A stretch of 64,000 nucleotides of DNA from Sporolactobacillus shoreicorticis (GCF_024125445.1 NZ_JAMXWM010000003.1:124001-188000); one strand, 5' to 3'; counted from the stretch's first letter, positions 10,019 to 19,358 are shown. A program made the numbers and translations. Notes: generated by a model not told the origin, from the sequence alone.

Positions 10019-10047
10019 ATTCTAGAGGAAATACCTGAAATAGTCAA
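10019..10047 (-). promoter_or_regulatory. Sigma-A promoter of the his operon
   Basis: Minus strand -35 TTGACT (10042-10047), 17-base spacer, -10 TAGAAT (10019-10024). It lies about 265 bases before the hisZ start and beyond the sspA terminator, leaving a long untranslated leader. Confidence 0.75.
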
Positions 10048-10106
10048 TAGGCATTCTTTTTTCTGTCAACTCGATTCATACAGTTTAAAGTAAATTCAAC
10101 AAATTG

Positions 10107-10132
10107 AAAAAGAGCGGCCGAAGCCGCTCTTT
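10107..10132 (-). terminator. Terminator of sspA
   Basis: Minus strand: stem AGAGCGGC/GCCGCTCT with a 4-base loop, flanked by A on the 5' side and followed by TTTTTC. It lies about 30 bases after the sspA stop. Confidence 0.9.
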
Positions 10133-10161
10133 AAAGATCTTTTTTGAAGGTTCATTCCAGA

Positions 10162-10353
10162 TTAGAACTTGCCGCTGCTCAATGCAGTTGCTACGAGGCG
10201 CTTCGTAATTTCACCACCAACAGAACCGTTAGCGCGTGAAGTTGTATCAGGGCCAAGTTGTACACCAAATTCAGAAGCGATTTCCGTTTTCATTTGTTCA
10301 AGTGCTTTTTCCGCACCTGGAACAAGGATCTGATTGCTATTATTTTCTGCCAT
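10162..10353 (-). CDS. sspA: Alpha/beta-type small acid-soluble spore protein
   Basis: A 63-residue protein that coats and protects DNA in dormant spores and is degraded at germination. Family signatures are visible: the GPR protease cleavage region [11 protein letters not shown], followed by [21 protein letters not shown], the conserved DNA-binding part. I start at ATG 10353, which has a strong AAGGAGGTGAG 8 bases upstream; an ATG nine bases earlier overlaps that site. The neighbour thiI/nifZ matches the sspA location in B. subtilis. Expression in the forespore under sigma-G is expected from the family; I could not place the promoter with confidence. Confidence 0.97.
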   Translation of the reverse strand: MAENNSNQILVPGAEKALEQMKTEIASEFGVQLGPDTTSRANGSVGGEITKRLVATALSSGKF

Positions 10354-10450
10354 GTCTCTCACCTCCTTGTGCCATTATATTGTGCAGAGTCTGAGTTCTA
10401 CATGCACAAGGAGGAATGGTAATTATTTCAATTCAATAACTGGCTGCCGA

Positions 10451-11650
10451 TTATAAGAGCTCGCTCACAGCGTCTTGAGTTGAACCTGAATCAATAACGA
10501 TCGTTTCTATACCTTCAACAGCTTCATTGACTAATGCATCAACAGCAAGCTTGTGTTCAAAGCGTTCTGCATGAGTCCGATCCGGCCGTGTTCTCGGCGC
10601 TTTGGGCAGAAAGATTGTGCAGCAATCTTCGTACGGACGGATGGAAATTTCATACGTATCAATCTGCTTTGCAATCTGAGCAATATCAAGTTTGTCCATT
10701 GCAATCAATGGACGGAGAATCGGCAGATTAGTGACCGCATTGATTGTATTCATGCTCTCCAGCGTCTGACTTGCCACCTGACCCAGGCTCTCACCTGTCG
10801 CGAGTGCCATCGCTCCTCGTTTCAAAGCTGTTTTTTCAGCAATACGAAACATCAGGCGGCGCATAATTGTGATTCGGTAATCTTCAGGTACCGCATCGCG
10901 AATCGCAACTTGCGCATTCGTAAAGGGGACAAGATGCAGGACAAATTTGCCGCCGAACTCACGCAGTCTCTTCGATAAGTCGATTACTTTCTGTTTGGCA
11001 CGATCACTTGTATACGGCGGGCTCTGAAAATGAATCGCTTCAATCAAAGCTCCTCTTTTTGCTGTTAAATAGGCAGCAACCGGACTGTCGATTCCACCGG
11101 ATAAGAGCAGCATAACCTTACCGCTTGTGCCTACCGGAAGTCCGCCGACCCCGACAACTTCTTTTCCATAAATACGTGCTTCATGGTAGCCGACTTCAAC
11201 GCGTATCATCAAGTCCGGATTGTGTACATCAACATTCAGCCAATCACAATGCCTCAATACAGTTCCGCCCAGATCTTGATTCAGCTCGCTTCCATGGATC
11301 GGGTAACGTTTATCTTTTCGACGCGCAGCAATTTTAAATGTCTGTGCACCTTTTTCTTGTTCAGCTACTCTAAGAACGCCTGCACGGATTTCATCAAGAT
11401 CTGTACCTACTTTAATCGCCGGTGAGATATTCTGAATACCGAAAACCTTTTTCAAAACATTGAGTACATCGGCTGACTTTTCATTATTTAATTTAATTTC
11501 CAGGTCATCAAAATGGCGTTTAATTTCTGCCTGAGGAAATTGGCGCAGCTTTTCGCGTACATCATTTTCCAGCTTAATAACGAATTGTTTTTTATTCTTG
11601 CCTTTCAAGGTGATCTCTCCGAAACGAACCACCAAATAATCATAAATCAC
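10451..11650 (-). CDS. thiI: tRNA 4-thiouridine synthase / thiamine thiazole sulfurtransferase
   Basis: ThiI adenylates U8 of tRNA and transfers sulfur to give 4-thiouridine; it can also feed sulfur to thiazole synthesis. The order is a ferredoxin-like domain plus THUMP (about 1-165), then the PP-loop ATP pyrophosphatase domain with SGGIDSPVAAYL at about residue 184. The 399-residue length lacks the C-terminal rhodanese domain of enteric ThiI, as in Bacillus. It is 5 bases after a cysteine desulfurase gene that is its expected sulfur donor, so the pair forms a functional operon. Confidence 0.96.
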   Translation of the reverse strand: MIYDYLVVRFGEITLKGKNKKQFVIKLENDVREKLRQFPQAEIKRHFDDLEIKLNNEKSADVLNVLKKVFGIQNISPAIKVGTDLDEIRAGVLRVAEQEKGAQTFKIAARRKDKRYPIHGSELNQDLGGTVLRHCDWLNVDVHNPDLMIRVEVGYHEARIYGKEVVGVGGLPVGTSGKVMLLLSGGIDSPVAAYLTAKRGALIEAIHFQSPPYTSDRAKQKVIDLSKRLREFGGKFVLHLVPFTNAQVAIRDAVPEDYRITIMRRLMFRIAEKTALKRGAMALATGESLGQVASQTLESMNTINAVTNLPILRPLIAMDKLDIAQIAKQIDTYEISIRPYEDCCTIFLPKAPRTRPDRTHAERFEHKLAVDALVNEAVEGIETIVIDSGSTQDAVSELL

Positions 11651-11655
11651 TCAAT

Positions 11656-12798
11656 TCACCTCATTACAGTCTTTAACTGGCCAACTTTTTCGGTCAGTGT
11701 TTGCAGAAACACACCTAGATCCGATTCTGTTGTCTCGTAGGCCATGCTGATCCGTATTGCCTGTTCTGCTTCTTGATCTGATATGCCCATCGCTGTTAAT
11801 GTACCGCTTGCTCCGCTTTCTTTTGACGAGCAGGCAGATTTGGTCGACACATAAATGTCATTTTTTTCTAAGATATGCACCAGCACTTCCGATTTAATTC
11901 CAAGAAACGACACATTGACAATGTGAGGAGACGAAAAATGTTTCGGTGTATGAACAACAGCTCCTTCAATCTTCGCCAATCCATCAAATAGCTGCTGTTG
12001 CAGCTTCATTAAATGATCAATACCCTCGCGCTCATTCTCCAGGGTCATGCGAAGCGCCTTGACCATCCCGCAAATGCCCGGCAGATTTTCAGTACCTGAC
12101 CGGAATTGATGCTCCTGACCGCCGCCGGCAAACAGCGGAGAAAGCTGTGTTCCCTTACGTACATAGAGTATCCCGGTACCTTTTGGTCCATGAATTTTAT
12201 GTCCGGAAACCGTACACAGATCAATACCGCTTTCCTTTAAATGCAGCGGAACCTTTGAAAAGCCTTGAACATTATCAACATGAAAAACGGTCTTCGGTTT
12301 TTGCTTTAAAAAATTGCCGATTTGTTCGATCGGCTGAATCGTACCGACTTCGTTATTCACATGCATTATGGACACAAGAATCGTATCCTTGCGATATGCT
12401 TTTATAAATTCATCGAACGATACCCGGCCGTCACTGTTGACCGGCAAATAAGTGACTTCAAATCCAAGTGCTTCTAACTGAGCAAATGCATTGCCGGCCG
12501 AGGCATGCTCAATTGTTGTAGTGATTAAATGTCTGCCTCGGTTCCGGTAAGCGAATGCCGCACCTTTAATCGCAAGATTGTTCCCCTCGGTACCTCCGGA
12601 AGTAAACACAATTTCATTCGGTTCGATTTCAAGAAGCGCGGCCGCCTGTTCGCGCGAGCGCGTAAGAAGGTGTTCACTCTTTCCGCCTAAACTATGGAGT
12701 GACGACGGATTTGCAAAATAGTATTCAGAAACCGTTCGATAAGTGTCCATAACTTCCGGATACGGTTGTGTCGTTGCACTGTTATCTAAATAAATCAT
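11656..12798 (-). CDS. nifZ: Cysteine desulfurase (NifS/IscS family) paired with ThiI
   Basis: A PLP enzyme that removes sulfur from cysteine as an enzyme persulfide. Landmarks: N-terminal YLDNSATTQPYPEV, the FTSGGTEGNNLAIKG phosphate loop, SGHKIHGPKGTGILYVRKG with the Schiff-base Lys near residue 200, and STKSACSSKESGASG with the active-site Cys near residue 320. At 380 residues it is full length. Despite the B. subtilis symbol nifZ, position next to thiI points to tRNA thiolation. It is still the only desulfurase in the window, so it could also serve nitrogenase cluster assembly, given that the island has no nifS of its own. Confidence 0.93.
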   Translation of the reverse strand: MIYLDNSATTQPYPEVMDTYRTVSEYYFANPSSLHSLGGKSEHLLTRSREQAAALLEIEPNEIVFTSGGTEGNNLAIKGAAFAYRNRGRHLITTTIEHASAGNAFAQLEALGFEVTYLPVNSDGRVSFDEFIKAYRKDTILVSIMHVNNEVGTIQPIEQIGNFLKQKPKTVFHVDNVQGFSKVPLHLKESGIDLCTVSGHKIHGPKGTGILYVRKGTQLSPLFAGGGQEHQFRSGTENLPGICGMVKALRMTLENEREGIDHLMKLQQQLFDGLAKIEGAVVHTPKHFSSPHIVNVSFLGIKSEVLVHILEKNDIYVSTKSACSSKESGASGTLTAMGISDQEAEQAIRISMAYETTESDLGVFLQTLTEKVGQLKTVMR

Positions 12799-12907
12799 GA
12801 AAATAGGTGACTCCTTTCAGAAAACCGCAAAGTTCGGCATTTGACTTTAATTCATTACTGCCCACCTTGCCTGAATCTTAACATGAGTTTTTCATTTTTG
12901 TCATCAT

Positions 12908-14596
12908 TCACGCTTGGCGGTCGGCAAATAGTTCGGCACGTTTCAATATCTTCGGCTCTTTCTTTTCAACCGCACGTACCGCAGTTTCTACCGACGCTTG
13001 GTAGTCATAATTTCTAAAATACTGTTCTGCCGTTTTTAGAGCCTGATCAATCTCCGGATTATCTGTTCGGTAACGGTTGCCGTACTGAATCATTTCCTCA
13101 GCAAATTTTGCTGTATCAACCAATTTCTCCGCCTGATGAAAGACGTCATCGATGTCTTCACCGGCATGATCCAGTAAGGTCTGAACAATTGCCATATTCA
13201 ATGGCTTATCATCCAATTTCCGGTACACGGACTTAAGCTGTTCGCCTGCTTTTTGAAGTGCCGCTGCAAAGGAGCCGGGCACACCTGGCAGATTGCTCTT
13301 AAGAATCACTTGTTTTGTTTCAAATAACTGGCGCTTTAACTGTTGAATCTGCTGACGTGCATTCATCTCATCTTTACGCAGCGCTTTGATTTTAGCATTA
13401 AATTCGTCTGCCACTGTCTCCATGTCCGTCAATTCTTTTTTTAAGCGTTCGAGTTTCGTAAAGATCACACTGAACGGTTCTTCGTTTTCGTTACCTTGCG
13501 ATTCAGTGAATGTATTTTCCAGCTTTTGAAACGATTTACTTAGATCGCGCTGCATTTTCAGATCTTCATCGGTAATATGATAACTGTCCCTGATGTTTTC
13601 GGTTTCATCATTCAATTGCTTAATCTTTCCCTCAACACGATCCAAATGTTCCTCAATCGGCGGTGTTATTTCTTGAAGCCTGCGCCTGCTGACGACTTCT
13701 CTTTCAAGCTGCGCATAGAGCCAGTCCAACTGTTCATGGACACCTTTCAATCCCTCATCCGCCTCATCAAGTTCAAGATGATCAACTGCCGTTACAAGCA
13801 GTTGCCGATGCTTCTCTGCCTCTTCCAGCTGACTGTTCATTTGCAAATGGACCAGCAGATAGCCCTTTTCGTTCATTTCCTGCTCGCCCTGCCGCAGCTC
13901 GCGAATCTGGTCCGGAATGGTTTTTTCAAGATCGCGATACAATTCGGGAACGCGTTTGATCTGATCATCAAGCTGATCGGCATCTTTTCTGACACTGATT
14001 AATATTTGCCGTGCATCTAGGTAATTTCCATTTTCTGTCTCCGACTCATATTTTCTTAATTTATCTTCAGTTTCTTTAATAGAACTTTCGAGCACGGAGA
14101 GGGTGCGGCCGAATTGGCTTCGTTTTGTAATAATGTCCTTTTTTATTTGATGGACAATCTCTTTAATCGGCGTAACATCTTCGCGATTCTTCGTTTCACT
14201 CTCTACGATGATATTCAATTCGCTTAAGATTTCCTTAATATGCTTCTCAATCGTATCCATTTTTTTGTTTACTTCTTTAATAAGAAGCTCTGCTTTGTGG
14301 AAGCGATACTTTTCCGTCAGTTCTTCCGCATTAAAGAGTGTCTCTTCGATTCCGGGAAGCGATTGACTCATAATCGTATCCCAGTCCTTATGCCATTTAT
14401 CAAATTTTGTTTCTGTATCTCCGGCCATATTAAGCTGTTTAATTTTCGAAAGCTCTTTTGCTATCGGACGATTCATGAGTTCCACTCGGCGCTTCTCCGA
14501 CTCATCAATAGCGCCAAACGTTCTCTTCCTCATCCAAGTGCCATAAGCAACAATAAAGACAATAACTATGATCAGACCGACTAACACAAACAACAT
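12908..14596 (-). CDS. ezrA: Septation ring formation regulator EzrA
   Basis: EzrA is a membrane-anchored, coiled-coil inhibitor of FtsZ ring assembly at the poles and a divisome scaffold. The N-terminal 20 residues are one hydrophobic segment (LFVLVGLIIVIVFIVAYG), followed by about 530 residues of heptad-rich, charged sequence forming spectrin-like repeats. I start at ATG 14596, 9 bases after GGGGG, giving 562 residues, the same length as B. subtilis EzrA; an upstream ATG would put the ribosome-binding site inside the gene. It marks one border of the nitrogenase island. Confidence 0.95.
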   Translation of the reverse strand: MLFVLVGLIIVIVFIVAYGTWMRKRTFGAIDESEKRRVELMNRPIAKELSKIKQLNMAGDTETKFDKWHKDWDTIMSQSLPGIEETLFNAEELTEKYRFHKAELLIKEVNKKMDTIEKHIKEILSELNIIVESETKNREDVTPIKEIVHQIKKDIITKRSQFGRTLSVLESSIKETEDKLRKYESETENGNYLDARQILISVRKDADQLDDQIKRVPELYRDLEKTIPDQIRELRQGEQEMNEKGYLLVHLQMNSQLEEAEKHRQLLVTAVDHLELDEADEGLKGVHEQLDWLYAQLEREVVSRRRLQEITPPIEEHLDRVEGKIKQLNDETENIRDSYHITDEDLKMQRDLSKSFQKLENTFTESQGNENEEPFSVIFTKLERLKKELTDMETVADEFNAKIKALRKDEMNARQQIQQLKRQLFETKQVILKSNLPGVPGSFAAALQKAGEQLKSVYRKLDDKPLNMAIVQTLLDHAGEDIDDVFHQAEKLVDTAKFAEEMIQYGNRYRTDNPEIDQALKTAEQYFRNYDYQASVETAVRAVEKKEPKILKRAELFADRQA

Positions 14597-15117
14597 ACGG
14601 AATTTCCCCCATTCTCGCATGGAACGCACACAGTGATGTAATGATTATATTGTAACAAAATAAAGTGATTTAAGGTCAATAAATTAAAGAAACTGTCGAT
14701 TTTAATGTACTGGGACTTCATGTAAATAAAAAATCGATGAGGAAACTTTAGCTTTTCCTGTACGCGTATGAATAAAACTGTGTGTCTATTGCGATCCATT
14801 TGGCACGCATTCTCCGCAATTGGCCATTATTCTTGAAAAAAATAATCAGCCATGCTCATGACAGACATGACCAGGGCCAATTATTTGATCAGATAAATAT
14901 GCTTTCCCAACAGGATTTCCATTGACTCGTATAAGTCGTACAATCTTGTTCGATTGTTACCTGCTAAAAATCTGTTTGTAATAAGGTTAATTCTTTTGTT
15001 CCATCCTTAAAATGGTTATGTAGCAACTTTTGACCTTCCTTCAATTTAATTTTATTGGCCATTATTAGCAGGACATGCTTTGGAGATTCTTGTGGCGCAA
15101 AATGATGTAAACCTCAG
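14597..15117. other. Intergenic region with nested inverted repeats
   Basis: About 520 bases without a convincing gene between ezrA and the thioesterase gene. At 14818-14882 an 8-bp outer stem AATTGGCC/GGCCAATT encloses two smaller hairpins, ATTATT/AATAAT and TCATG/CATGA, so the strand could fold as a three-way junction. The rest is A+T-rich; a short minus-strand frame at 14581-14799 overlaps the ezrA start and shows no protein-like character. Confidence 0.4.
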
Positions 15118-15630
15118 TTATTCCCAAGGCTTTTCAAGTGTCAACCCGGAAGTAAACGTCTTTGTTTGCTGCTTGCGTTTTTTTCGGCTCAGATAACGTT
15201 CTTCCGCGCTTTCAAAAAGAATCTGCTCCTCCTCACTTTCAGGAATTACTTTAGGAACCGGAGTCGGTTTCCCATGATCATCAAGCGCTACAAAAGTCAA
15301 AAAACACGTCGTGCATAATTGACGCACGCCGGTTCTGAGATTTTCATCAATTATTTTAACAAATACTTCCATGGATGTGTTGTGACTCCAAGTTACAAAC
15401 GCCTCTAAGCAAACCGACGAACCGGCGTAAATCGGCCGCAGAAAATCAACCGAATCTATTGAAGCAGTGACAACAAGCCTGCGCGAATGACGCGTAGCAG
15501 CAGTTAATGAAATATTGTCCACATGCATCATCAGTTTTCCACCGAAAAATGTGCCGTGATTGTTTGTGTCGTTTGGCAAAACGTGAATTGATGTTACTGA
15601 AAATGATTCTCTGGCCTTTTTTGGTTCCAT
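15118..15630 (-). CDS. ykhA: Acyl-CoA thioesterase, YkhA-type hotdog protein
   Basis: A 170-residue cytosolic hotdog-fold thioesterase, expected to hydrolyse acyl-CoA. The hallmark segment is NDTNNHGTFFGGKLMMHVDNISLTAA (residues about 18-43), with the catalytic Asp/Glu-type region at GGKLMMHVD, followed by SIDSVDFLRPIYAGS and VKIIDENLRTGVRQ. GGAGG is 6 bases before the ATG. It lies between ezrA and the nitrogenase island; in B. subtilis ykhA is elsewhere, so this gene is part of the rearrangement at this junction. Confidence 0.88.
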   Translation of the reverse strand: MEPKKARESFSVTSIHVLPNDTNNHGTFFGGKLMMHVDNISLTAATRHSRRLVVTASIDSVDFLRPIYAGSSVCLEAFVTWSHNTSMEVFVKIIDENLRTGVRQLCTTCFLTFVALDDHGKPTPVPKVIPESEEEQILFESAEERYLSRKKRKQQTKTFTSGLTLEKPWE

Positions 15631-15760
15631 AGTTGTCCTCCGATTTCATTAGCCTTTTTTAAAATACGGACCGGCCATCCACTGCCTTTACAGCATACAG
15701 TCCGTTCTTTAAAATTCAAAAGCAACACAATAAAAATAAATCTGCCGTTCTCTGCCTTTA

Positions 15761-16372
15761 CTATTTATGGTTTGGCTTGATCACAATATATTGATCGCTT
15801 TTTACCGGTTTAGACTCAACGATATATTTGCCGTCTTTTTTGATCCAAGGCGGCGTGTGCCTGCAATATAAATGCAGTTCTAAAAAGGGGGTCTGAGATA
15901 AAAATCCTTTTAGCGCCTGTTTTGATGTGACCTCAGGGAACTGCTCCTGAAGCTTGATCAAATCTAAAAAATAGACCCCTTTGTTTTTAGTTAATTTCGG
16001 AGCTGCTTTTTTCGATAGTTCTTTCTTGGCTCTATTGTCCCTTTCAATCGAATGAATCTCCCTGATGACTTCTTCAAAATGCTCATCCGATATTTGATTT
16101 GCCTGAAAAATATGAAACCCTGCTTTATCAAAAACGACCAAAGGAATTCCGCTAATCTCTTTCCCGACAAGAATTCTGCAATCCTTAATTAAAGGAAGCA
16201 GATCCTCAACATACTTTCTTTGTGCCTGAATAGAGCGCGGCTGTTGATTATTTACTTTTATTTTCTTTTTAATTCCCCATCTTGTTTCGAGCTTTTCATA
16301 AACAATCAATTGATCGGCCACTCTAAATGAGCACAGCCCGTTTTCCGATGAAAACACGACGATCTTAGCCAT
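15761..16372 (-). CDS. anfO: AnfO-family Fe-only nitrogenase accessory protein
   Basis: A 203-residue protein of the AnfO family, which accompanies anfHDGK in diazotrophs and is needed for iron-only nitrogenase function in Rhodobacter. The N-terminal part opens with AKIVVFSSENG, followed by CRILVGKEISGIPLVVFDKAGF, a fold related to the NifX/NafY cofactor-binding family. The C-terminal part has the family signature YFLDLIKLQEQFPEVTSKQAL and YCRHTPPW. I start at ATG 16372, since GGGGG is 9 bases upstream; the ATG at 16381 abuts that motif. It is the last gene of the island. I recognise it by pattern; a profile search would settle it. Confidence 0.85.
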   Translation of the reverse strand: MAKIVVFSSENGLCSFRVADQLIVYEKLETRWGIKKKIKVNNQQPRSIQAQRKYVEDLLPLIKDCRILVGKEISGIPLVVFDKAGFHIFQANQISDEHFEEVIREIHSIERDNRAKKELSKKAAPKLTKNKGVYFLDLIKLQEQFPEVTSKQALKGFLSQTPFLELHLYCRHTPPWIKKDGKYIVESKPVKSDQYIVIKPNHK

Positions 16373-16566
16373 GTAGTCCATCCCCCGTTTTATGCATATT
16401 TTAACTGATCGTTATCGCTCCTCTACAAAAATAAAGGTGCCGTTTCTATTTTCATAGAAAATGATCACCATTGAAATAAATGCAATTTTCAGTGAATAAA
16501 GTAAGCGAAAGCAGTCTATTTTTTCTGATTTTTAATCCTTTTTGAACGCTGATGTGTATGGTTACG

Positions 16567-17379
16567 TTATGCCAGACTCGTGATTTTTAAAAATTCTTTT
16601 GGGAGTTTCTCTGCTTTTTCAATAGACACTCCAAAATTAAAGATGGGCCGAGTAATGCGAATCAGCTGTAAAAAATCGCAGTTTCCTGTTCTTTCCCCAA
16701 TACCCAGCAATGTTGTATCCGCATAGCTGCAGAAACTTTTTAGAGATTCAATGGTATTGGCCAATGCCATGCCCAAATCGTTATGTCCATGAAACCCAAA
16801 CTCCGGTTGAGGCTTGGCAGACAGCGACAATTGTCCAAATTTATATCTGCATAAAGAAGGGGTTGCGATACCGACCGTATCTGATAACCGAATTCTTCTA
16901 ATGTTAAAATCCAGCAAAATAGCAGTAATTTGATTCATGAACTCATCATTTGAACGAAAAGCGTCTTCAAAGCCAATCGATATATTTTTCATTCGATAAT
17001 TAATCAGCAGCTCCAGACAAGCAAATAATTGCTCCAGTATCCAATTTTTGTCCTTTTGAAGCTTTGAATGAATTTGAACATCTGAAACCGGGATACTGAT
17101 ATGAATAATATCCGGCCGACAGTCAATGCAGTGCTGTAAATCGCTCAATGAAAGTCTGGACCAGACGGCTATCTTTGCATTTTTCATATTTTCAATGATT
17201 TGACAAATGGTTTCTTTTTCATAGGTGCTTTCTGATGGTATGCCTACTTCAATTTGGCTGACGCCGGCATTATCCAACAAAGAAGCAATGGTAATTTTTT
17301 GCTGACGCGTAAAATTTACCGACGGGGACTGTTCGCCATCTCTTAAAGTGGTATCAACAATATATTTTCGCTCTTTCAT
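16567..17379 (-). CDS. nifV: Homocitrate synthase, alpha (catalytic-barrel) subunit
   Basis: A 270-residue DRE-TIM metallolyase domain. It has the start YIVDTTLRDGEQSPSVNF, an acidic metal-binding region, IRLSDTVGIATP, and GFHGHNDLGMALAN with the metal-binding His-x-His. These are the catalytic residues for condensing acetyl-CoA with 2-oxoglutarate. It stops where fused NifV would continue into its C-terminal part, which is encoded separately just upstream (nifV-omega). Clostridium pasteurianum has the same split. Start ATG 17379 follows GGAG by 9 bases; a more upstream ATG lacks a site. Homocitrate is an organic ligand of the nitrogenase cofactor. Confidence 0.92.
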   Translation of the reverse strand: MKERKYIVDTTLRDGEQSPSVNFTRQQKITIASLLDNAGVSQIEVGIPSESTYEKETICQIIENMKNAKIAVWSRLSLSDLQHCIDCRPDIIHISIPVSDVQIHSKLQKDKNWILEQLFACLELLINYRMKNISIGFEDAFRSNDEFMNQITAILLDFNIRRIRLSDTVGIATPSLCRYKFGQLSLSAKPQPEFGFHGHNDLGMALANTIESLKSFCSYADTTLLGIGERTGNCDFLQLIRITRPIFNFGVSIEKAEKLPKEFLKITSLA

Positions 17380-17424
17380 CGAACTCATCTCCTGATTCAT
17401 CGTTTAAGAGATTCTACCTTCCCA

Positions 17425-18402
17425 TTAATTGACACAGCCCATTTTGACGACTTCGTCGACAATTTTTCTGAATTCCGCATCGCTTATTTTATCGTTTTTA
17501 TTGATACTTAACATTTTGACCTTTTGTAAAATCTGCGGCAAAAGCCGTTCGTCTAAGTTAAGATTCAGCTCCTTTATTTTTAATACAATTGATGCCCTCC
17601 CACTTTTCTTTCCTAAAATGATCTGCCGCTTTTGACCGACGAATTCCGGATCATAAGGCTCATAACAATATGGATTTTTTCGAATACCGTCGATATGAAT
17701 ACCCGATTCAACATGGAAAATTTCGCTCCCGATAATTGCCTTGTGTTTCAAAAAAGGAACGTGTATGATGCTTTCAATCAATTCCTTTATTCGCAAAAAA
17801 TTCTGACACTCATACTTATCTATTAACCGTCGATGAATATGAAGAGTGAGCATCAATTCCTCAAGCGGCGTACAATCCTTTAACGCACCAAATGAAGTGA
17901 CAATCGTTGCATTGTTGCACGAAACGTCCCATTCCGAAGCGATTGCAGTCGCACATTTAAGCCGATTCATCGGGCAAAATTCTATTGTCTCACCAGTCAC
18001 CCCGCGAATCTTTTTAAAAATCGTTTCATAGTCGTGGAGCATCGCATCATCCAATCCGCTGACCCGTATCTTTCGAAACTGGAAATAGTGGTTCAACTTG
18101 TCAACTTCAGTAACATGATCAATTTTAATTTCTGTCGTTACGGATTGGTCTTCAACACTATGGAAATTTTCACAAACAAATTCATTAAATTCCGGATATC
18201 TATCTCGATTCGAAAGATTATTGATTCTTAGCACATAGTTTTCCTGTGGCGGAAGCGGTTTTATAGCTTGATAGATTTTTTCTGAGAGTTCAACCTTATC
18301 GCAGTTTATTTGTAACAACAAAGTCAATAATCGCTTCAGTGAAATTTTATCTATCGAGTAATCATCCAGACAAGATAAAGTTCGATCGATGATCTTGACC
18401 AT
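17425..18402 (-). CDS. nifV: Homocitrate synthase, omega subunit
   Basis: A 325-residue protein containing the C-terminal region of isopropylmalate/homocitrate synthases: SEIFHVESGIHIDGI, NPYCYEPYDPEFVG and IILGKKSGRASI, the sequence that completes the active site of the barrel domain. Its N-terminal part (about 1-150) is a degenerate barrel beginning KIIDRTLS rather than DTTLRDGE, so it cannot be catalytic alone. It lies 45 bases before nifV-alpha on the same strand, in the order omega-alpha found in C. pasteurianum. The two are expected to form one enzyme. GGGG is 8 bases before the ATG. Confidence 0.9.
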   Translation of the reverse strand: MVKIIDRTLSCLDDYSIDKISLKRLLTLLLQINCDKVELSEKIYQAIKPLPPQENYVLRINNLSNRDRYPEFNEFVCENFHSVEDQSVTTEIKIDHVTEVDKLNHYFQFRKIRVSGLDDAMLHDYETIFKKIRGVTGETIEFCPMNRLKCATAIASEWDVSCNNATIVTSFGALKDCTPLEELMLTLHIHRRLIDKYECQNFLRIKELIESIIHVPFLKHKAIIGSEIFHVESGIHIDGIRKNPYCYEPYDPEFVGQKRQIILGKKSGRASIVLKIKELNLNLDERLLPQILQKVKMLSINKNDKISDAEFRKIVDEVVKMGCVN

Positions 18403-18565
18403 TTTATCATCCCCATAGTTTAAAAATTCTATTATTCACTGACAGCGAGCTGCTATAAATGCCCTTCAGTAATTTTTCCAAATGATCAAGCCATAAGCCG
18501 TACTGCTATCGTTTTTTTTCGTTCGCTTAGTTCAGCTTAAGAGAACCTCCATTGATAATCAGAGT

Positions 18566-19261
18566 TTATTTGTAGAGTACTCTCGTGCTTTCAATCTGCT
18601 TTTTTGAATGTTCCCTTTTATATTCAATGTGTGCTGCCATGACATGCTCCCTTAAATCACAAATCTGTCTTTCTAGCTCATTTAATTTGTCTGCAACAGG
18701 GTCTGGAAGATTTGTATGATCCAGATCATGCTGGTGCACCTTCAATCCATTTTGACGGACAATTCGGCCGGGAATACCGACAACGGTTGCATTCGACGGT
18801 ACATCGTGCAGAACGACAGACCCTGCGCCGATTTTTGAATGATTGCCGATTATGATCGATCCAAGTACACGAGCTCCGCAGGAAATCAATACATCATCAC
18901 CAATTGTCGGGTGCCGTTTCCCTTTTTCCTTTCCTGTTCCTCCAAGCGTAACCCCCTGAAATAAAGTTACATCATTACCGATTTCACAGGTTTCACCAAT
19001 CACAATGCCTGTCCCGTGATCGATAAAAAAACGTCTTCCGATAACGGCACCGGGATGAATTTCAATCCCTGTCATGAAACGCGCAAACTGGGACAGTACA
19101 CGACCGATGAAAAAACAATGTTTTTTCCAAAACCAATGAGCAATACGATAATTCCAAATAGCATGCATCCCGGAATAAGTCAGGATGACTTCTAATTTAC
19201 TTCGCGCCGCCGGATCCTGATCGAATACATTTGCCAAGTCTTCCCGAAGCATAGTGAACAC
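18566..19261 (-). CDS. cysE: Serine O-acetyltransferase (NifP-like in this setting)
   Basis: Acetylates serine for cysteine synthesis. The N-terminal helical domain [17 protein letters not shown] is followed by a left-handed beta-helix of hexapeptide repeats with the catalytic [11 protein letters not shown] and the [18 protein letters not shown] loop. The 232-residue length is usual for Bacillus CysE. I favour GTG 19261, 7 bases after AGGAGGT; ATG 19252 is the alternative. In other diazotrophs a second cysE (nifP) raises cysteine for Fe-S clusters; position in this island suggests the same, though B. subtilis cysE is normally in the gltX-cysE-cysS cluster, not visible here. Confidence 0.94.
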   Translation of the reverse strand: MFTMLREDLANVFDQDPAARSKLEVILTYSGMHAIWNYRIAHWFWKKHCFFIGRVLSQFARFMTGIEIHPGAVIGRRFFIDHGTGIVIGETCEIGNDVTLFQGVTLGGTGKEKGKRHPTIGDDVLISCGARVLGSIIIGNHSKIGAGSVVLHDVPSNATVVGIPGRIVRQNGLKVHQHDLDHTNLPDPVADKLNELERQICDLREHVMAAHIEYKREHSKKQIESTRVLYK

Positions 19262-19358
19262 CCTGATTACCTCCTTCGATCCGAAATCCACGAAATTTGT
19301 TCCTGCTGAATCGCTAGTGCCCTCTACTCCCTATGTTGGGCAATTACAAATACAATGA

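Noticed and set aside
9754-10047. T-box riboswitch upstream of hisZ
   Set aside because: No GGTGGNACCNCG-like sequence is present before the terminator; the structured part matches a dispersed repeat instead.
14581-14799. 72-codon minus-strand frame before ezrA
   Set aside because: It overlaps the ezrA start, lacks a good ribosome-binding site and shows no domain-like sequence.
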